Shown here: positions 11,819 through 24,162 of the stretch, in pieces
Layout: every line of letters starts with the position of its first letter
How positions within the stretch are numbered: the first letter of the stretch is position 1
Origin: Tachypleus tridentatus
Lineage: Eukaryota > Arthropoda > Merostomata > Xiphosura > Limulidae
Length of the DNA stretch: 64,000 nt
NCBI RefSeq assembly: GCF_004210375.1
Contig: NC_134830.1
Location: forward strand, 66,938,326-67,002,325
Direction of reading: 5' to 3'
Made by a program: the position numbers and the translations under genes
Notes under the pieces: generated by a model
Seen by the model: only the letters and a program-made list of their open reading frames with translations
Database searches by the model: none
Told to the model about the DNA's origin: nothing

Positions 11819-12992
11819 TAAATAACTGTACGAATAAATAGGCAGATGAACACATCTTTGTTGCCAGCTTTCAATGAATTCTGTGTTTTGGTTCGTTTTC
11901 ATTCTCATATAATGCTAGTTGCCTTTATACTTGACATTTCTAGGATACTTTGTATTTATTTTATATATACAAAGTATCGTGGAATGCTTTAAATGTGAAC
12001 TTGTTTACAAAGAATGAACACACATTACGATCTTCTTCATGTAAGATACAAAAACATACCAGTAACAAGTAGTTGCATCACATAACCTTATTTACTTGAG
12101 ACTTGTATCAACAGAAGATGAAAAAATAAACAGTTGTTTATAAAAACTGTATCAACACAATTAATAGTTTATCCTGTAATTTATTTTTTAAATTTCTTAA
12201 CCACGTTAAACAGTTTTTATTTTAAAGTAAAATAAAGCTAAAAATTAAGAATTCATTACTTTAAGACAAGTAAATAAACATTTAGCCTACTTTTACACGT
12301 AAAATTCAACACATTAGCTGTTCTTAAGGTAACGTTCCGTTATATATCAATGCACAACTATTATGTATTGTAACTGCTATCCATCTGTTATTACCACCCA
12401 TTTCTTAAAAGAAAAGCTGTTGTTTGGAGCGAGATGTATCATATAGTACAAATAAATATTGTTCGTATATACGTATATTAATCTTTATCGCATGCTTATT
12501 ATGTCACAGAAAACGTAACTCATTAACCACTGGCCCTCAACAGTGGAATTTCAGGTTAAAACAGAGATAGCTTTAGGTTTCGTGAAGTTCGCTATTATGG
12601 AAATTAGGAGAGATGTTTATAATGAATGCATTTGTATGCATTTTCACCGCCTTTAAATTTGGAACTAAACGCCGTTTTTGTTTTTTTACCATTATTTTAA
12701 AATGTGAAGGTAAATGAAGTATTAAAGTAATTATGCATCAAAACGAGAAATTTAAGGATGTAAATTAACCGAGATTAAATTTATTTTCTCACATTCATCA
12801 AGTTGGGCCACAAACAGAATATTCGACACAATTGCTTTTTTTTTTCTTTAAAAATGTCTTCCTTTAACTTTAAGTTTCAAAATGTTAATAAGTATTATTC
12901 GAATTAAATGCTATCTTGAACAATTGAAATGACTTATTATGACAAATACATATTAAAAACGGCAAAGTATAATTAAAAAGCACTACTGTTCA
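11819..12992. other. AT-rich sequence, no gene seen
   Basis: No exon or repeat family recognised. Confidence 0.4.
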
Positions 12993-13426
12993 TGAACAGT
13001 GCCGGATGAAAACGAATATAAGGCCTAGGCATCTTTTCTTTGAAGGCCTTACCAGCCCTACAAGTTAAACAAATAGTTAGATAAATTATACATATATAAA
13101 CCATAAAATGTGATTTGAAATTTAAATATTTTTATTCGTATAATGTGTACTTGCTTTTTATATGTGACAATACACTGTAGTTGAATATCGGCTATATATT
13201 TATTATATTTACGTGAATATGAGTACACAAACTAATGCGCATATACAAAAGTATATTGTGTAACTTAAAGTAGCAATAAAGTTTCTACAGTAAAATGTGT
13301 ATTTCATTTTTTATACTTATTTTGTGGGACTCCAAAATTAATTTCAAAGGAAAATTTTCATGAACCCATAGTTTCCGTAGGTCCTAGGCACTGTGTTTAT
13401 GATACCTGATAAATAATCTGGCCCTG
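12993..13426. mobile_element. Probable hAT-type MITE, diverged
   Basis: Left end CAGTGCCGGAT with AGGCCTAGGCA inside; right end, inverted, CAGGGCCAGAT with GTGCCTAGGACC inside. Flanks ACTGTTCA and ACTGTACA match at 7 of 8 positions if four extra bases at the left end are accepted. Confidence 0.5.
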
Positions 13427-13600
13427 ACTGTACAGGTTCCACGGGCACCTGAACATTTTTGTAAGTAACCATTTATGACATTCTGCTTTCAAAATGAATA
13501 CTTCATCGGCTCTCAGTAGCCTTCAAAATTACTATTTTGGTCATATAGATTAAAAAGATGCCCAACGAATAATTTTTCTGTTAACAATTGGCAAATAATA

Positions 13601-13735
13601 TAGTGTGTATGTGTGTGTGTTTTCTCATAGCGAAGCCGCATCGGGCTATCTGTCAAGTCCACCGAGGGGAATCGAACCCTTGATTTTACCGTTCTAAATC
13701 TGCAAACTTACCACTGTACCAGTGGGGGACAAAAA
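13601..13735 (-). repeat. SINE C copy
   Basis: Reverse of the family: CATAGCGAAGCCGCATCGGG, GGGGAATCGAACCCTTG, CTTACCACTGTACCAG. Confidence 0.85.
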
Positions 13736-13844
13736 TATAGTAACATAATTATACAAATTGAAGTCCAAATATACCTTATGATTAAATATAAATCGAAATT
13801 TCAAGAGCGACAACTTATCACTATTTACATATTTGTTGAGTACA

Positions 13845-13942
13845 AACACTGGCTAAATGTGCCCTGCCCTCCAAGAATACTGAAATCCAATTTTTAGCGT
13901 TACAAGTCTTCAAACTTTCCGCTGAGCCACGAGGCACAAAAC
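13845..13942 (-). repeat. SINE B copy, diverged
   Basis: CCTGCCCTCCAAG, TTAGCGTTACAAGTCTTCA and GCTGAGCCACGAGG correspond to the reverse of the SINE B head and body. Confidence 0.65.
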
Positions 13943-13964
13943 TACCATATTTAATGATTAATTA

Positions 13965-15237
13965 CACTATGTAACAAATTTTTACTTTTTCTCGTTCCTG
14001 GGCAGAAAGTACTATTTCCCAGTTGCTTATGCCTAAAGTAAATGGAAAAAGACCTATTTTTCTCTTCAAACTTTGCTTTTGTGACTTGGGTAATGAAATT
14101 TTCAAATTTACCTATTTTCCAGAACATTCAAGGTGGATTGAGTGCTGAGTAGCTGATAGAGAATTTTCTCGAACTTACAAGAATTTTCAAGAACTTTCCA
14201 TATTAATATATATATACAGGGGCTCACCACTCACCACTTCAATTTAGTTTTAGCTGCCTAAGTGAACACATAGACCTATCCAAGGAGACTTTACCAAGTT
14301 TCCCTGTTATCTTGGCCTTTGTGACAGCAGGGACACCGCAGCGCACTACACAGAAAGCACTGGCCACAACGGACCGAGTTCTCTGTGGGGAGACACAATG
14401 TCAAGTGTGAGCCACCAGCGGACCTCCAGCAGGTGTTCCCACTATTGCACATAAAATTGGGTCTTATGAAGCAATTTGTCACAGCTCTTAATAAGGAGTC
14501 TGCAGCCTTCATGTACCTTCGAGACTTCTTCCCTAAGCTATCTGAGGTAAAGGTCAAAGCTTGTGTCTTCGTTGGACCACAAATAAAGAATATCCTGAAG
14601 TGCACAGAATTCCCCAAGATGCTCAGTAGGAAGGAAGAAAAAGCTTGGGGCAGCTTTGTTGCAGTCGTTCGAGGTTTCTTGGGCAATCACAAGGCCGAAA
14701 ATTATATGGAACTGTTTAAGACTATGGTGAAGAACTACGGCAAAATGAGCTGCAGGATGTCCCTGAAAGTCCACATCCTTGTCTCTCATCTTGGTAAATT
14801 CAAGGAGAACATGGGAGCATACTCAGAGGAGCAAGGCGAGCGCTTCCACCAAGATATACTGGACTTTGAACGCCGCTACCAAGGAGCGTATAACGAAAGC
14901 ATGATGGGAGACTATATTTGGGGGCTGATACGTGGAAGCGATTTACATTACAGTCGCAAATCTCGAAAAACTACTCACTTCTAAACATTTTTGTATAACT
15001 TTAGTATAAATACATGTAAATCTTGATTCACATGTTGTTTTATTCAGACCTTACGTGAATGAAAATGTGCAAATTTGCCCGTTTTTACATAGCAAAATAG
15101 GTTAATTTCTAAATTTCATTAGCCAAGTCACAAAAGCAAAGTTTGAAGGGAATAATGGCCATTTTCTGTACTTTTACACCATAAGCAATTAAGAAATAAC
15201 ACATACTGTCCAGGAACAAAATTTGTGTTACATAGTG
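13965..15237. mobile_element. CACTA-ended DNA transposon with ~155 bp inverted repeats
   Basis: Both ends read CACTATGTAACA inward, and the similarity continues for about 155 bp (13965-14122 against 15085-15237), including TTCAAACTTTGCTTTTGTGA on each arm. A TTA triplet flanks each end (13962-13964, 15238-15240). CACTA termini with a 3 bp duplication fit the EnSpm/CACTA (CMC) group. The interior holds the coding fragment at 14284-14984. It is too short to be autonomous. Confidence 0.8.
14284..14984 (+). pseudogene. Frameshifted fragment of a transposon-associated GERFHQD protein
   Basis: Open from about 14370 to the stop at 14982-14984, with a conserved core: PPLHIKLGLMK-type segment (here FPLLHIKLGLMKQFV), VFVGPQIKN, MSLKVHILVSHL, EEQGERFHQDI and DYIWGLIR. 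Just upstream, TKFPCYLGLCDSRD is encoded in another frame (14292-14350), so there is a one-base-type shift near 14352-14360. I associate this protein with numerous uncharacterised predicted proteins in arthropods and cnidarians; its biochemical role is unknown to me. The N-terminal part is missing. Its place inside CACTA-type inverted repeats suggests it is part of a transposase or an accessory protein of that element. Confidence 0.7.
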
Positions 15238-15240
15238 TTA

Positions 15241-16199
15241 TAAGTCTTAAATAATATCCAATACATAGCGCTACAATTAGTATCTAATTCCAGCTGAAAA
15301 TACATAGTAAAAGTGCTACAGGGAATGAAATATCTGATGCAAATACATTTACTGAGAAATAGTTCTAACAAACAGCGAGTGTAAGTACTACAAAGAGTTT
15401 CGGCTACACGAAGACAATTAATGCACGTGCATTTATACGAGCTACCTCTACATTGGCGAATATCGATTCTGATACAGGTGTAGTTGAAATACCTTCAGAA
15501 ACCAAATTATGTTGATTTCAAATTAATTTATAAAAACAATACTTTGTTTTAAAAAATATATACAAGACTACATGAATAATTAAAAAGATGTATATTTAAT
15601 GAAAATATCTTAAACTTGAACCACTAGAAAACGTTGAAACAATACATTTTCATCTACTTTGAGTTTCCACAAAATAACGCTTGAGGGTTTATAACGCTAA
15701 AATTTGTGGTTCAATCCTTAAGGTATACAGATCATATATAGCCAAGATTTACGTTTAATCACAACCAAAACATAATGATTCATTTCCCCTTATCGTTTAG
15801 TTTGAAAGTTTTATGTAACAAACTTGCCCACCCTCCTCTACAAACTGTCAAGTTTACAGAATCCTTACTTAATTAGTTTTACGTAACGAACCTGTCCAAC
15901 TACCTTTCACAATTAACTGGTTTACTGAATTCTGCTTAACTGGTTTTATGTAACAAACTTGTTCCCATTTTTTTTTCATAAGTACCTAGTTGGCTGTTAA
16001 CCAAACCATAAATGCAAGCTCAATAAGGTAGCAGAATCCTCTCCTCTTCCCAGTTCTCAGCACTTGACACCAGCAGGAGACAATCAGACCGTTTTTCGTA
16101 AGGCTTTAAATGATAAGTCTTATGGTACGTTGATGTTGCCACGTTCAGATATCAATACTTCCTATCATACCAGTAACTTTAGAATGTTCCAGAGATTAG
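15241..16199. other. AT-rich sequence with a SINE remnant
   Basis: A tRNA-SINE remnant lies at about 15678-15750 (TATAACGCTAAAATTTGTGG, TTCAATCC). Otherwise no gene is seen. Confidence 0.45.
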
Positions 16200-16414
16200 T
16201 TTGTTTTGTTTTGGGAATTTCGCACAAAGCTACACGAGGGCTATCTACGCTAGCCGTCCCTAATTTAGCAAAGTAAGGCAAGAGGGAAGGCAGCTAGTCA
16301 TCACCACCCACCGCTAACTCTTGGGCTACTCTTTTACCAACGAAAAGTAGGATTGTCCGTCACATAATAACGCCCCCGCGGCTGAAAGGGTGAGCAGATT
16401 ACGAGTCGAACGCC
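16200..16414 (-). repeat. SINE A copy, internal and head deletions
   Basis: Tail and body conserved; the segment between GTGAGCA and GATTACGAGTCGAACGCC is missing and the head stops early. Confidence 0.9.
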
Positions 16415-16504
16415 TAGAATGGAAATTGTTTATAAAAACATAATTATCACTTAATACAAAAATAATGATTCGCAGTGTCGTTTTCATGACTTCTTACATA
16501 AATT

Positions 16505-16777
16505 TGTTTCTTTTTGAACTTCGCGCAAAACTACACGAGGCCTATTTGCGCTAGCCGTCCCTCATTCTGCAGTGTAAGATTAAAGGGAAGGTAGTTAGTT
16601 ACCACTACTCTCCACCAGCTCTTGGACCATTCTTTTACCAACGAATAGTAGGATTGACCGCCACATTATAACGCCCCCATGGCCGAAAGCGCGAGCATGT
16701 TTGGTACGACGGGGATTCGAACCTGCGACCTTCAGATTACGAGTCGAGTGCCTCAACTACTTGGCAATGGCGGTCCT
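16505..16777 (-). repeat. SINE A copy
   Basis: Full length but diverged; head ends GGCAATGGCGGTCC. Confidence 0.92.
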
Positions 16778-16984
16778 CTTAGATAAGTTAGATTTGTAAA
16801 ACTTCTAAGTTTGTGTTGTTATTGTTGTTTTCTATTTTATTTTCAGCTTTTTAATTAAGATCGTTTCACTGACAATAATGCAGTAAATATTTATAAGCGA
16901 ACAAGAAGTTTTAGTACAACGATTTCATTTCAATAGTTTCTTCATAAACTAATAATAATACAGCAAAAGATAGAGAAAGTATAA

Positions 16985-17210
16985 AAGGGCCGAGTGTAGC
17001 CCAGTGGTAGTGTGTTGAACTATAGATCTACGAGTCTGAGTTCACGTCCTGTTACTGACAAAAAAAAAAACTAACAAAACTCGCACTCCATACTTTGGGG
17101 CCATGGATATGTCATAAAGGCCACAGTCATATTCCACTTTTCGGTCATATAGAGTAGCAGAAGGCTTCATGGTGGGTGCTGTCGACTAGTTTCCTTTTCT
17201 TTTAATCCAC
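16985..17210 (+). repeat. SINE D: another tRNA-headed repeat, single copy here
   Basis: Head GGGCCGAGTGTAGCCCAGTG with a B-box-like GAGTTCACGTCC, then an A run and a body unlike SINEs A-C. Only one copy in the window, so its limits are approximate. Confidence 0.5.
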
Positions 17211-17307
17211 TAGTTCGAAACTGGAAATGACTAGCTCAAGTAGATGTTGAGTAGTTTTAAGTAAATACCTGAAAACAGACTTTAAATAAAGTGAGTGAAA
17301 AGCGGAT

Positions 17308-17572
17308 CGGTTTGAATTTTACACAAAGCTACACGAAGGCTATCTGCACTAGCTGTCCTTAATTTAGCATTGTAAGACTAGAAAGAAAGCAGCTAGTCTT
17401 CAACACTCAACGCCAATTCTTGGGCTACTCTTTTACCAACGAATAGTGGGATTGACCATGCTTAGTAACAACTCCACAACTGAAAGGATAACTGTTTCTT
17501 GGGACGAGGATTCGAACCAGCGGCCTTCATACTGGGATGCACGAGCCCTGACCACCTGGTCATGTTGAGCCA
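17308..17572 (-). repeat. SINE A copy, diverged
   Basis: CACAAAGCTACACGAAGG through GGATTCGAACC to the head-end CCTGGTCATGTTGAGCC. Confidence 0.9.
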
Positions 17573-18486
17573 TAAGAGTGGTAAGTGAGAAATGCAATGG
17601 TATTTTATTTTGTGTCATTATTATAACCCAAGAAACAATAACTTGCTATCTGAGTTACCCAACAAAGACTTGAGAAAGGAGTTTGTTTGATGTTTTTAAG
17701 TAAAGCTGCTCTACGCAAATTTACGACAAACTTTTATACCCTTAACAACATACATGACACTAAAATATTAATAGAAATATTGCATTAAATTTATCTGTAG
17801 AAAATAAGTGTCTTTATTAGATATTTACGTACGCCTTTATTTAGAAACATGTTTAGAGAATCTTTATTTAACATATAAAACAGTGTAAGAAATTATTAGC
17901 TATGATACTTGTTTTTGAAATAAGTGACGAAATACACGCACAATCAGACTAAAACACGTGTGTAACTTTAATGTGTTAATAATAAAGAAAAACAGATTAT
18001 AGTAATAAGAAGCAATGAAATTTGTTAATGAACATGAATATTCAGAATTGACATACTATGAAAAATGAACCTAGAGACAGTACAATTCCAAAGTATTGCC
18101 CTTATGTATAAACACTTTTATTTCTGCTTTACAATGGCATCCACACTACACATAAATACGAATAAACACAGCAATGGTGAACAGGAAGATGTGAATTTTT
18201 AAGAACAAAAGAACGAAACAAAATGGTCGGATCACAACTGACGAAGACAACGAAGCATTTCTAAGCCAAAGGAAGTGAAATAAAAGAAATGTCAGTGACG
18301 TGCACAAATATTTAAAATTTGACTGCTATTGACAGTGTGGGGTAGATTAAAACACAGGCAAGTACATAAACTAAATCAAACATGCCCATAAAAATAAATA
18401 CCATTACACTCGCAAAAATGATGGAATGTATATGCATAGTTGTTGGAGACCTGGGCCCTCCATTGTTCACGCCAGTGCTGTTAAAT
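17573..18486. other. AT-rich sequence, no gene seen
   Basis: No exon or repeat recognised. Confidence 0.4.
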
Positions 18487-18762
18487 TATTTGTTTGTTTG
18501 TTTACTTTCGCGCAAAGCTACACGAGTGTTATCTGCGCTAGTCGTTCCTAATTTTGCGGTGTAAAATTAGAGGGAAGGCAGCTAGTCATCACCACCCACC
18601 GCCAACTCTTGGGCTACTCTTTTACCAGCCAATAATGGGATTGACCATCACATTATAAAACCCCACGACTCAAAGGGCGAGCATGTTGGGTGTGAAAGGG
18701 ATTCGAACCCGTGACCCTCAAATAACGAGTCGAGTGTCTTAACCGTCTAGCCATGCCGGGCC
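18487..18762 (-). repeat. SINE A copy
   Basis: Full length: CGCGCAAAGCTACACGAG at the tail, GCCATGCCGGGCC at the head; a (TTTG)n tail precedes it. Confidence 0.93.
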
Positions 18763-20016
18763 TAGACTATCAGTATAGCAGTGCAAAAAACTCTCAGATA
18801 AAGAGAAAAATGTCTGAGAAACTTTTCTTCTAGAAAATATCCCTAACAGGTCTTACTATGATTGTATCACACTCTCGATCTTTCGTTAAAATTATACAAG
18901 TGATTTCTTTTTAAGTCAAATATAATATTATAATTACAGTGGATCACAAAGATATTAAACTTTTAGTCATGTAATAGTAAATATAAATAACCGGTAATAG
19001 CGATATAACACACCGTAGATTATTTTATTATTTTACGATAGTTCTTTTTAAATATTTAATGCAACATCTATCATCATTGTACATCCTTTACGTCATGTTC
19101 TAAGTTTAATAATATTGTGTAAAAGGTAGAAAAGATAATTTTACTATGAAAATATTACTTTATTTTCTATATGTGTTTATACACCAGAAAATGTTTTCAT
19201 TGTTGGTAACAAGTTCAATTTATTGTTGTTATTAGACATAATGAGGGGTAACCACAAGGCAATCCTTATAGGTGCACAAACGTTTTCTTTTATGGAGCTC
19301 CCGTCCCCCCTTTTGTTTTTAATACGTGCGTTTTTGTGCCCCCTTCCTTTCTCCACAGTCCGTAAAGAAATAAAACAAATCTTAGAAAGGTGTATAACAT
19401 AAAAGGTAACAGTTTCAGCTCACCAATTCAGTTCGAAGAATCGGTTTGAGTTTGTAATAAGGTTAGGCCCATTCCTGATTGAATTGTTGCCATAGTAACT
19501 CAAAAAATCCCCTCAACCGGAAAGCGAGATTCTTGTTTTGTTTTGGTTAGTGTCAGAGACAGACAACGCTGACGCGCACGGGTATGTTGATGTGAACGGC
19601 AAAAGCACGTCAATAGCTTTCTTTGACAGATCTGGGTATTTTTTGTGAACTAGCATTCAGAAATTTCCATGAGGTCTTCACTTGAATTATACTTAAGAGT
19701 TTTTATCACGTAATAGTTCTATAAGCTCTTCTTGGGCTGAAGTTGACAGATGAGAAGTTACGCTGTCATTAAATAGATTTCTGATCCAATCGCGTTCTTC
19801 CGTTGATTCTTGGAATTGATTTGTAAGCTGACACTTAAATATTTAGAGAAAATAGAAAAATACGCAAATAAGACGATAATTTAACTTAGTTTATTCCGAT
19901 AATTCACGGAAGCAAAAATACATTTCATCGATTGATATTCAAACTGTTTTTTTCAAAGCAAAAGGTTTTGTTTGTTGTTTTTTTCCGAAATTCAAGCACT
20001 TTGTCATTCATTTACA
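18763..20016. other. AT-rich sequence, no gene seen
   Basis: A less AT-rich patch at about 19240-19640 gives no recognisable frame or terminal repeat. Confidence 0.4.
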
Positions 20017-20143
20017 CACACACCCCGCTAGTACAGCGGTAAGTCTACGGATTTACAACGCTAAAATCAAAGGCTCGATTCCCTTCGCTGGGCTCAGCAG
20101 ATAGCCTGATGTGGCTTTGCTATTAAAAAAAAACAACACACAC
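20017..20143 (+). repeat. SINE C copy
   Basis: CCCCGCTAGTACAGCGGTAA head and GATAGCCTGATGTGGCTTTG tail; flanked by TCATTTACA at 20008-20016 and 20144-20152. Confidence 0.88.
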
Positions 20144-20296
20144 TCATTTACAAAATATTGCTATTTCGATCTTGCACTGACAAGTTAAGGTCGTCGTGTT
20201 TACCGAAAATACCACCTTGATATCATTTTCTCTGCTTCGGGCTGCATTTTTTTTTTTAATTCAATGCTTTCATGTGTATGGCGAAATATGTAAATA

Positions 20297-20797
20297 CAGT
20301 GGAGCGCCATTAAGCTGCGAAATCGCTTAAGCCGCTGTAGCAAGTCTTGTGAGCGATGTGAGCGAGGATTGTCGCGGCTCACCGCTAATTTAATAACGTG
20401 TAAAAACGCGGCTTACGAAGTTAATCCTGGCTTTATAACTTCAAGGAGATATTTAAAAGGATTTGCTTTAATTTGGGAAATAAATAAAATATATTACAAT
20501 AGAAATCGACCGTTAATCTACCTTATCCGCTCTCTATGTCAGCTTTATGGGGGCCGCCATTGTTACCGAATCACACCTCTCCATACATTAAAGTTAATCC
20601 GCGGTAAATCCGTGAAAAAAGTGATCAATAATTAAAGTATTATTTTTAATTCGATAATCCGATATAATGATCACGCAATGGCGCGGATGAGGCTCCTCGG
20701 CGGAGCTGTTGGCGACTTCGGCTTTTCAGTCACAAAGGTTTAAGCCGCGGTTAAGCAGGTTGACCCCCAAATACCGCGGCTTAACGGCACTCCACTG
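20297..20797. mobile_element. pogo/Tigger-like MITE, 501 bp
   Basis: Ends are CAGTGGAGCGCCATTAAGC and, inverted, CAGTGGAGTGCCGTTAAGC, flanked by TA on both sides. CAGTGG termini at TA targets are typical of pogo-type Tc1/mariner elements. Non-coding; richer in G+C than the surroundings. Confidence 0.8.
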
Positions 20798-21254
20798 TAT
20801 TACACCAGGAGAAATAGCACTTACTTTGGTTTCGAACACTTTATCGTTTCCTATAGATGAAGCTACCCCATCAGTGCGTATCCAAACACAGTTAATCCTA
20901 GAAAGATTGTGGTGAAAAATTCCTACATAAAAGAGAAGGCTACACCTGTAACTATTCTTTCCAGTGCTCGTAAAAATAGAAACTTTTCATCACTTCATCT
21001 TCGTAGCCATATCATACAAATACCAGAAGATGAGCTAAATTTCCGATGTATGAGGTTTCATCAAGTTGTGCGACGAATTTCGGGCTGTTCTGGAAGCGCA
21101 TCATCATTTGTAATTTTACGTCAACAGGTATTGCATTTATACGCTGGCTCCTTACAGTTTCAAGGGACAAAGTTGAAAGCCTCGCCATACGTCTTTCAGT
21201 GCATGATCTTACACTTTTTTTAAGGCAGCAGGAAGAGTTAATGTCTCCTTAAGC

Positions 21255-22935
21255 TTACAAGGCGGAGGCAGCCAAAAGGCAGTATCAGTGGGTGAGATAC
21301 CTCTCACAGAAAAGCTGTTCAATCAACAGAATATCTGTGGACTTGATCAGGCCACTAACAACTGTATCTTACAAGGGCGATCAGTATGTGCTGGCAGTAG
21401 ACAACTGTGCGACACACTACCCAGAAGTCATAGCACTGCCAAAGACAGAAACAAGGAGAGTAGTAGAAGCTCCCCCAGAAGTTTTCTGCAGTAGCCTTTC
21501 AAAAAAAAACGTCTGAGTGATTTAGGGACCCAATTTACCTAAGAACTGAGGCAAGAAGTGTGCAAACTCATCAGCACTAGGCAGCTCTTTACCATCCTGT
21601 ACAACCCAAGATGTAATAGACTTTGTGAGAAAGTCGGAGTATGCTGAAGATGTTCCAGGAGAGACCACGTGACTGAAACAGGTACCTGCAGACAGTATTA
21701 TTTGCTTACCAAGAAGTCCTAGAAGTGATTACAGAATTTTCATCCTTTGAATTACTGATGTAGATATTGAAAGAACTATGGAAATAAGAAGAAGAGTCAG
21801 AAGTGAGGAACACATACTAATACTTGTTGGACCTCAGAAACCAACTGGAGGAAACTTGTCAACTCGTTCGATTTGTCTGAGCTCTAGGTAGACAGAAGCA
21901 CTTCTGTGACAAGAAAGGCTAAAGGTCGATGTTTCAAGATCAGACAGAAGGTCCTGATTCTGATATCCACAGGTCACAAAAATTCACCTTGCAGTGGAAA
22001 GGTCCCTTTTGAAATGCAGAAAATGGTCAACAGAATTAACTATAATGTGAATGTGGATGGGAAACCAATATCTACCACACCAATATTTTAAGAGGTACTT
22101 TGAGAAGGAAGACGACCTAACTATTGAGGCACAGATGGGCATTGCAGGTGTGGCTGCCACAGATGCAGAGCCAGAAGGCAGCGACTTTGTTATAGAAGAA
22201 TGAAGGCCTATTAAATGTAAGACTGCAGTATAGATGAGGAGATGAGACACACACACAGACATTAACATTCATGAAAGAATGACTAGCAAACAAAAGAAAG
22301 AACTACAAGATCTACCATGCCAGTATGCAAATGCCTTTACAAATATGTCAGAAGAGACAAGTCTTGTGCAAACAAGATAGGAACCACGACCATGGATCTA
22401 GTGAATGTGAAACTCTACCAGATGCCCTATTTGGTGAAAGACTATTTGAGCAAGAAGTCGATGTAATTGTAGAATCCAGAAACAATGAGCTTTCGAATTA
22501 ATCCTACTGCTCTACAGTGGTAATTGTGAAGAAGAGAGATTGTTCAAACCGCTTCTGAATAGATTTTTTGAAGCTGAAGGCAAAATTATAATCCAAACTT
22601 GTGGTCAACCCAGAAACTATCACGGCAAAACTTGACTGGCCCCAGTTATTTTACGAGATTGATTTCAGTAAACGTTATTGGAAGATGCCATTGAAGAAAT
22701 AATCTAAAGAGAATATACACAGATGCTACCAGTTCAAAACTGATTTAGCCAATTCATCAGAAACATTCAACCAAAAATGTTGAACAAAACTTACAACATC
22801 GAGCATTATGTGAAGAACATCCTGGTTCACAAAGCCGCATGGAAGACCACCTGAAGAAACTCAGAGAGCTGTTTGATAAAACGAAGGAAGCAGGTTTGAC
22901 TATGACACTATCTAAGTCCTACATTAGTTATGCTG
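21255..22935 (+). pseudogene. Ty3/gypsy LTR-retrotransposon remnant with integrase upstream of RT (Gmr1-like order)
   Basis: Integrase comes first: ISVDLIRPL, YVLAVDNCATHYPE, then in another frame SDLGTQFT and CEKV supply the second Asp and the Glu of the DDE triad, and WKGPFEM-type C-terminal sequence follows to about 22100. Reverse transcriptase follows: QYANAFTNMSEETSLVQ near 22320, VVIVKKRD near 22515, YWKMPL near 22675 and YVKNILVH near 22807. The RT active-site YVDD has become YVKN. Stops and frameshifts throughout make it inactive. No LTRs were found, and the 3' end is cut by SINE B sequence. Confidence 0.8.
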
Positions 22936-22937
22936 TG

Positions 22938-23125
22938 TTGTTGCTGTTTGGAATTTATTGTTTGGAATTAAGCACAAAGCTACACAATGGGCTATCTATG
23001 CTCTGCCCACCACGGGTATCGAAACTGGATTTTCAGATATTCAGCTGTGCCACTGGGAGGCTGTTTGGAATTAAGCACAAAGCTACACAAAGGACTACCT
23101 GTGCTCTGCCAGCCATGGGTACCTC
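22938..23125 (-). repeat. Two SINE B copies in tandem
   Basis: TGGAATTAAGCACAAAGCTA occurs at about 22968 and again at about 23069, each followed by ACACAA and a CTCTGCC segment. The second copy is truncated. Confidence 0.8.
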
Positions 23126-23315
23126 CAGAACTAGCGATTCTACATTGAGGCCATCAAGGAGATTACATCATGTTACTAGACCCTTCCGAGTTTTTATCGT
23201 TGGTTTAATTCAGTATTATTGCATCATATAGTATCTACTAACGTTACAGACCTCTATCGGGGGTATAAACACATGTCGAAAGTGTAGTTCAGAAGCTTTA
23301 TCTAGACTGCGAGTT

Positions 23316-23565
23316 TAGCCATAAAGCTACTCGAGGGCTATCTGTGCTAGTTATTTCTAATTTAGCAGTGTAAGATTAGAGAGAAGGCAGCTAGTCATCA
23401 CCATCCACTGCCAACTCTTGGGCTACTCTTTTACCAAGGCGTATTGCGATTGACCGTCATAATATAATGTCCCGACGACTGAAAAGGTGAGCATGTTTGG
23501 TATGACGGGGATTCGGAATGCTCCACCCTCAGGTCACTGGTCGAGCTTCCTAACAGCCTGGGCTG
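23316..23565 (-). repeat. SINE A copy, diverged
   Basis: ATAAAGCTACTCGAGGGCTA to AACAGCCTGGGCTGG; the head is mutated. Confidence 0.88.
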
Positions 23566-24162
23566 GAAACAAGGTATGTACAATTGACGAGTACATTATT
23601 AGTTACTTTTAAACATTTGTTTCTTTTACCAAAGAGCTAAACAACAGACAACCTGCACGCTATACACTGCAAAGAATCAAACTTCTAATCGTAATATATT
23701 AAATCTGTAAACTATTAGTTACTAACTGCCCACCAGTTTTGCTGTCCTGCTTTTCATCTGCTTATCTGCTGCTGTCTTCAGATAAGTCTTGAAAATAACA
23801 AGTTATTTGATGATGGTAATATATTTCTTAGAATCCATCAAGATATAGGTTTTCGTGTTTGGTTTCTGCATCTAAAATATATCAACAAAATACATTGATT
23901 TATGATTGAATTCCCAGTTCTTATTCCAAAATCCTTCATTTCTTCACACACATATAAATGTTGATATGTTGGCTGACTTAATATCCAAAATAATGCTATC
24001 AAGTATCATTAAATCATTACACTTAATGCTGAGTATGATAAGCTGCTAGGATAGCACTATCTTATTTTTATGTGAATTTCCAAAATTAGTAGATGCTTAA
24101 ATCAAATGAACTTTCCAAGTGTGCTGCTGTTTGTTTGAAGCGTGTTCTACCCAACTAATTGT

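Noticed and set aside
20709-21223. Overlapping open frames next to the pogo-like MITE
   Set aside because: The first begins inside the MITE; the others show no known motif and no splice context. They may be unrecognised repeat sequence.
22839-23231. 130-codon open frame
   Set aside because: It is the end of the decayed reverse transcriptase running into two SINE B copies.
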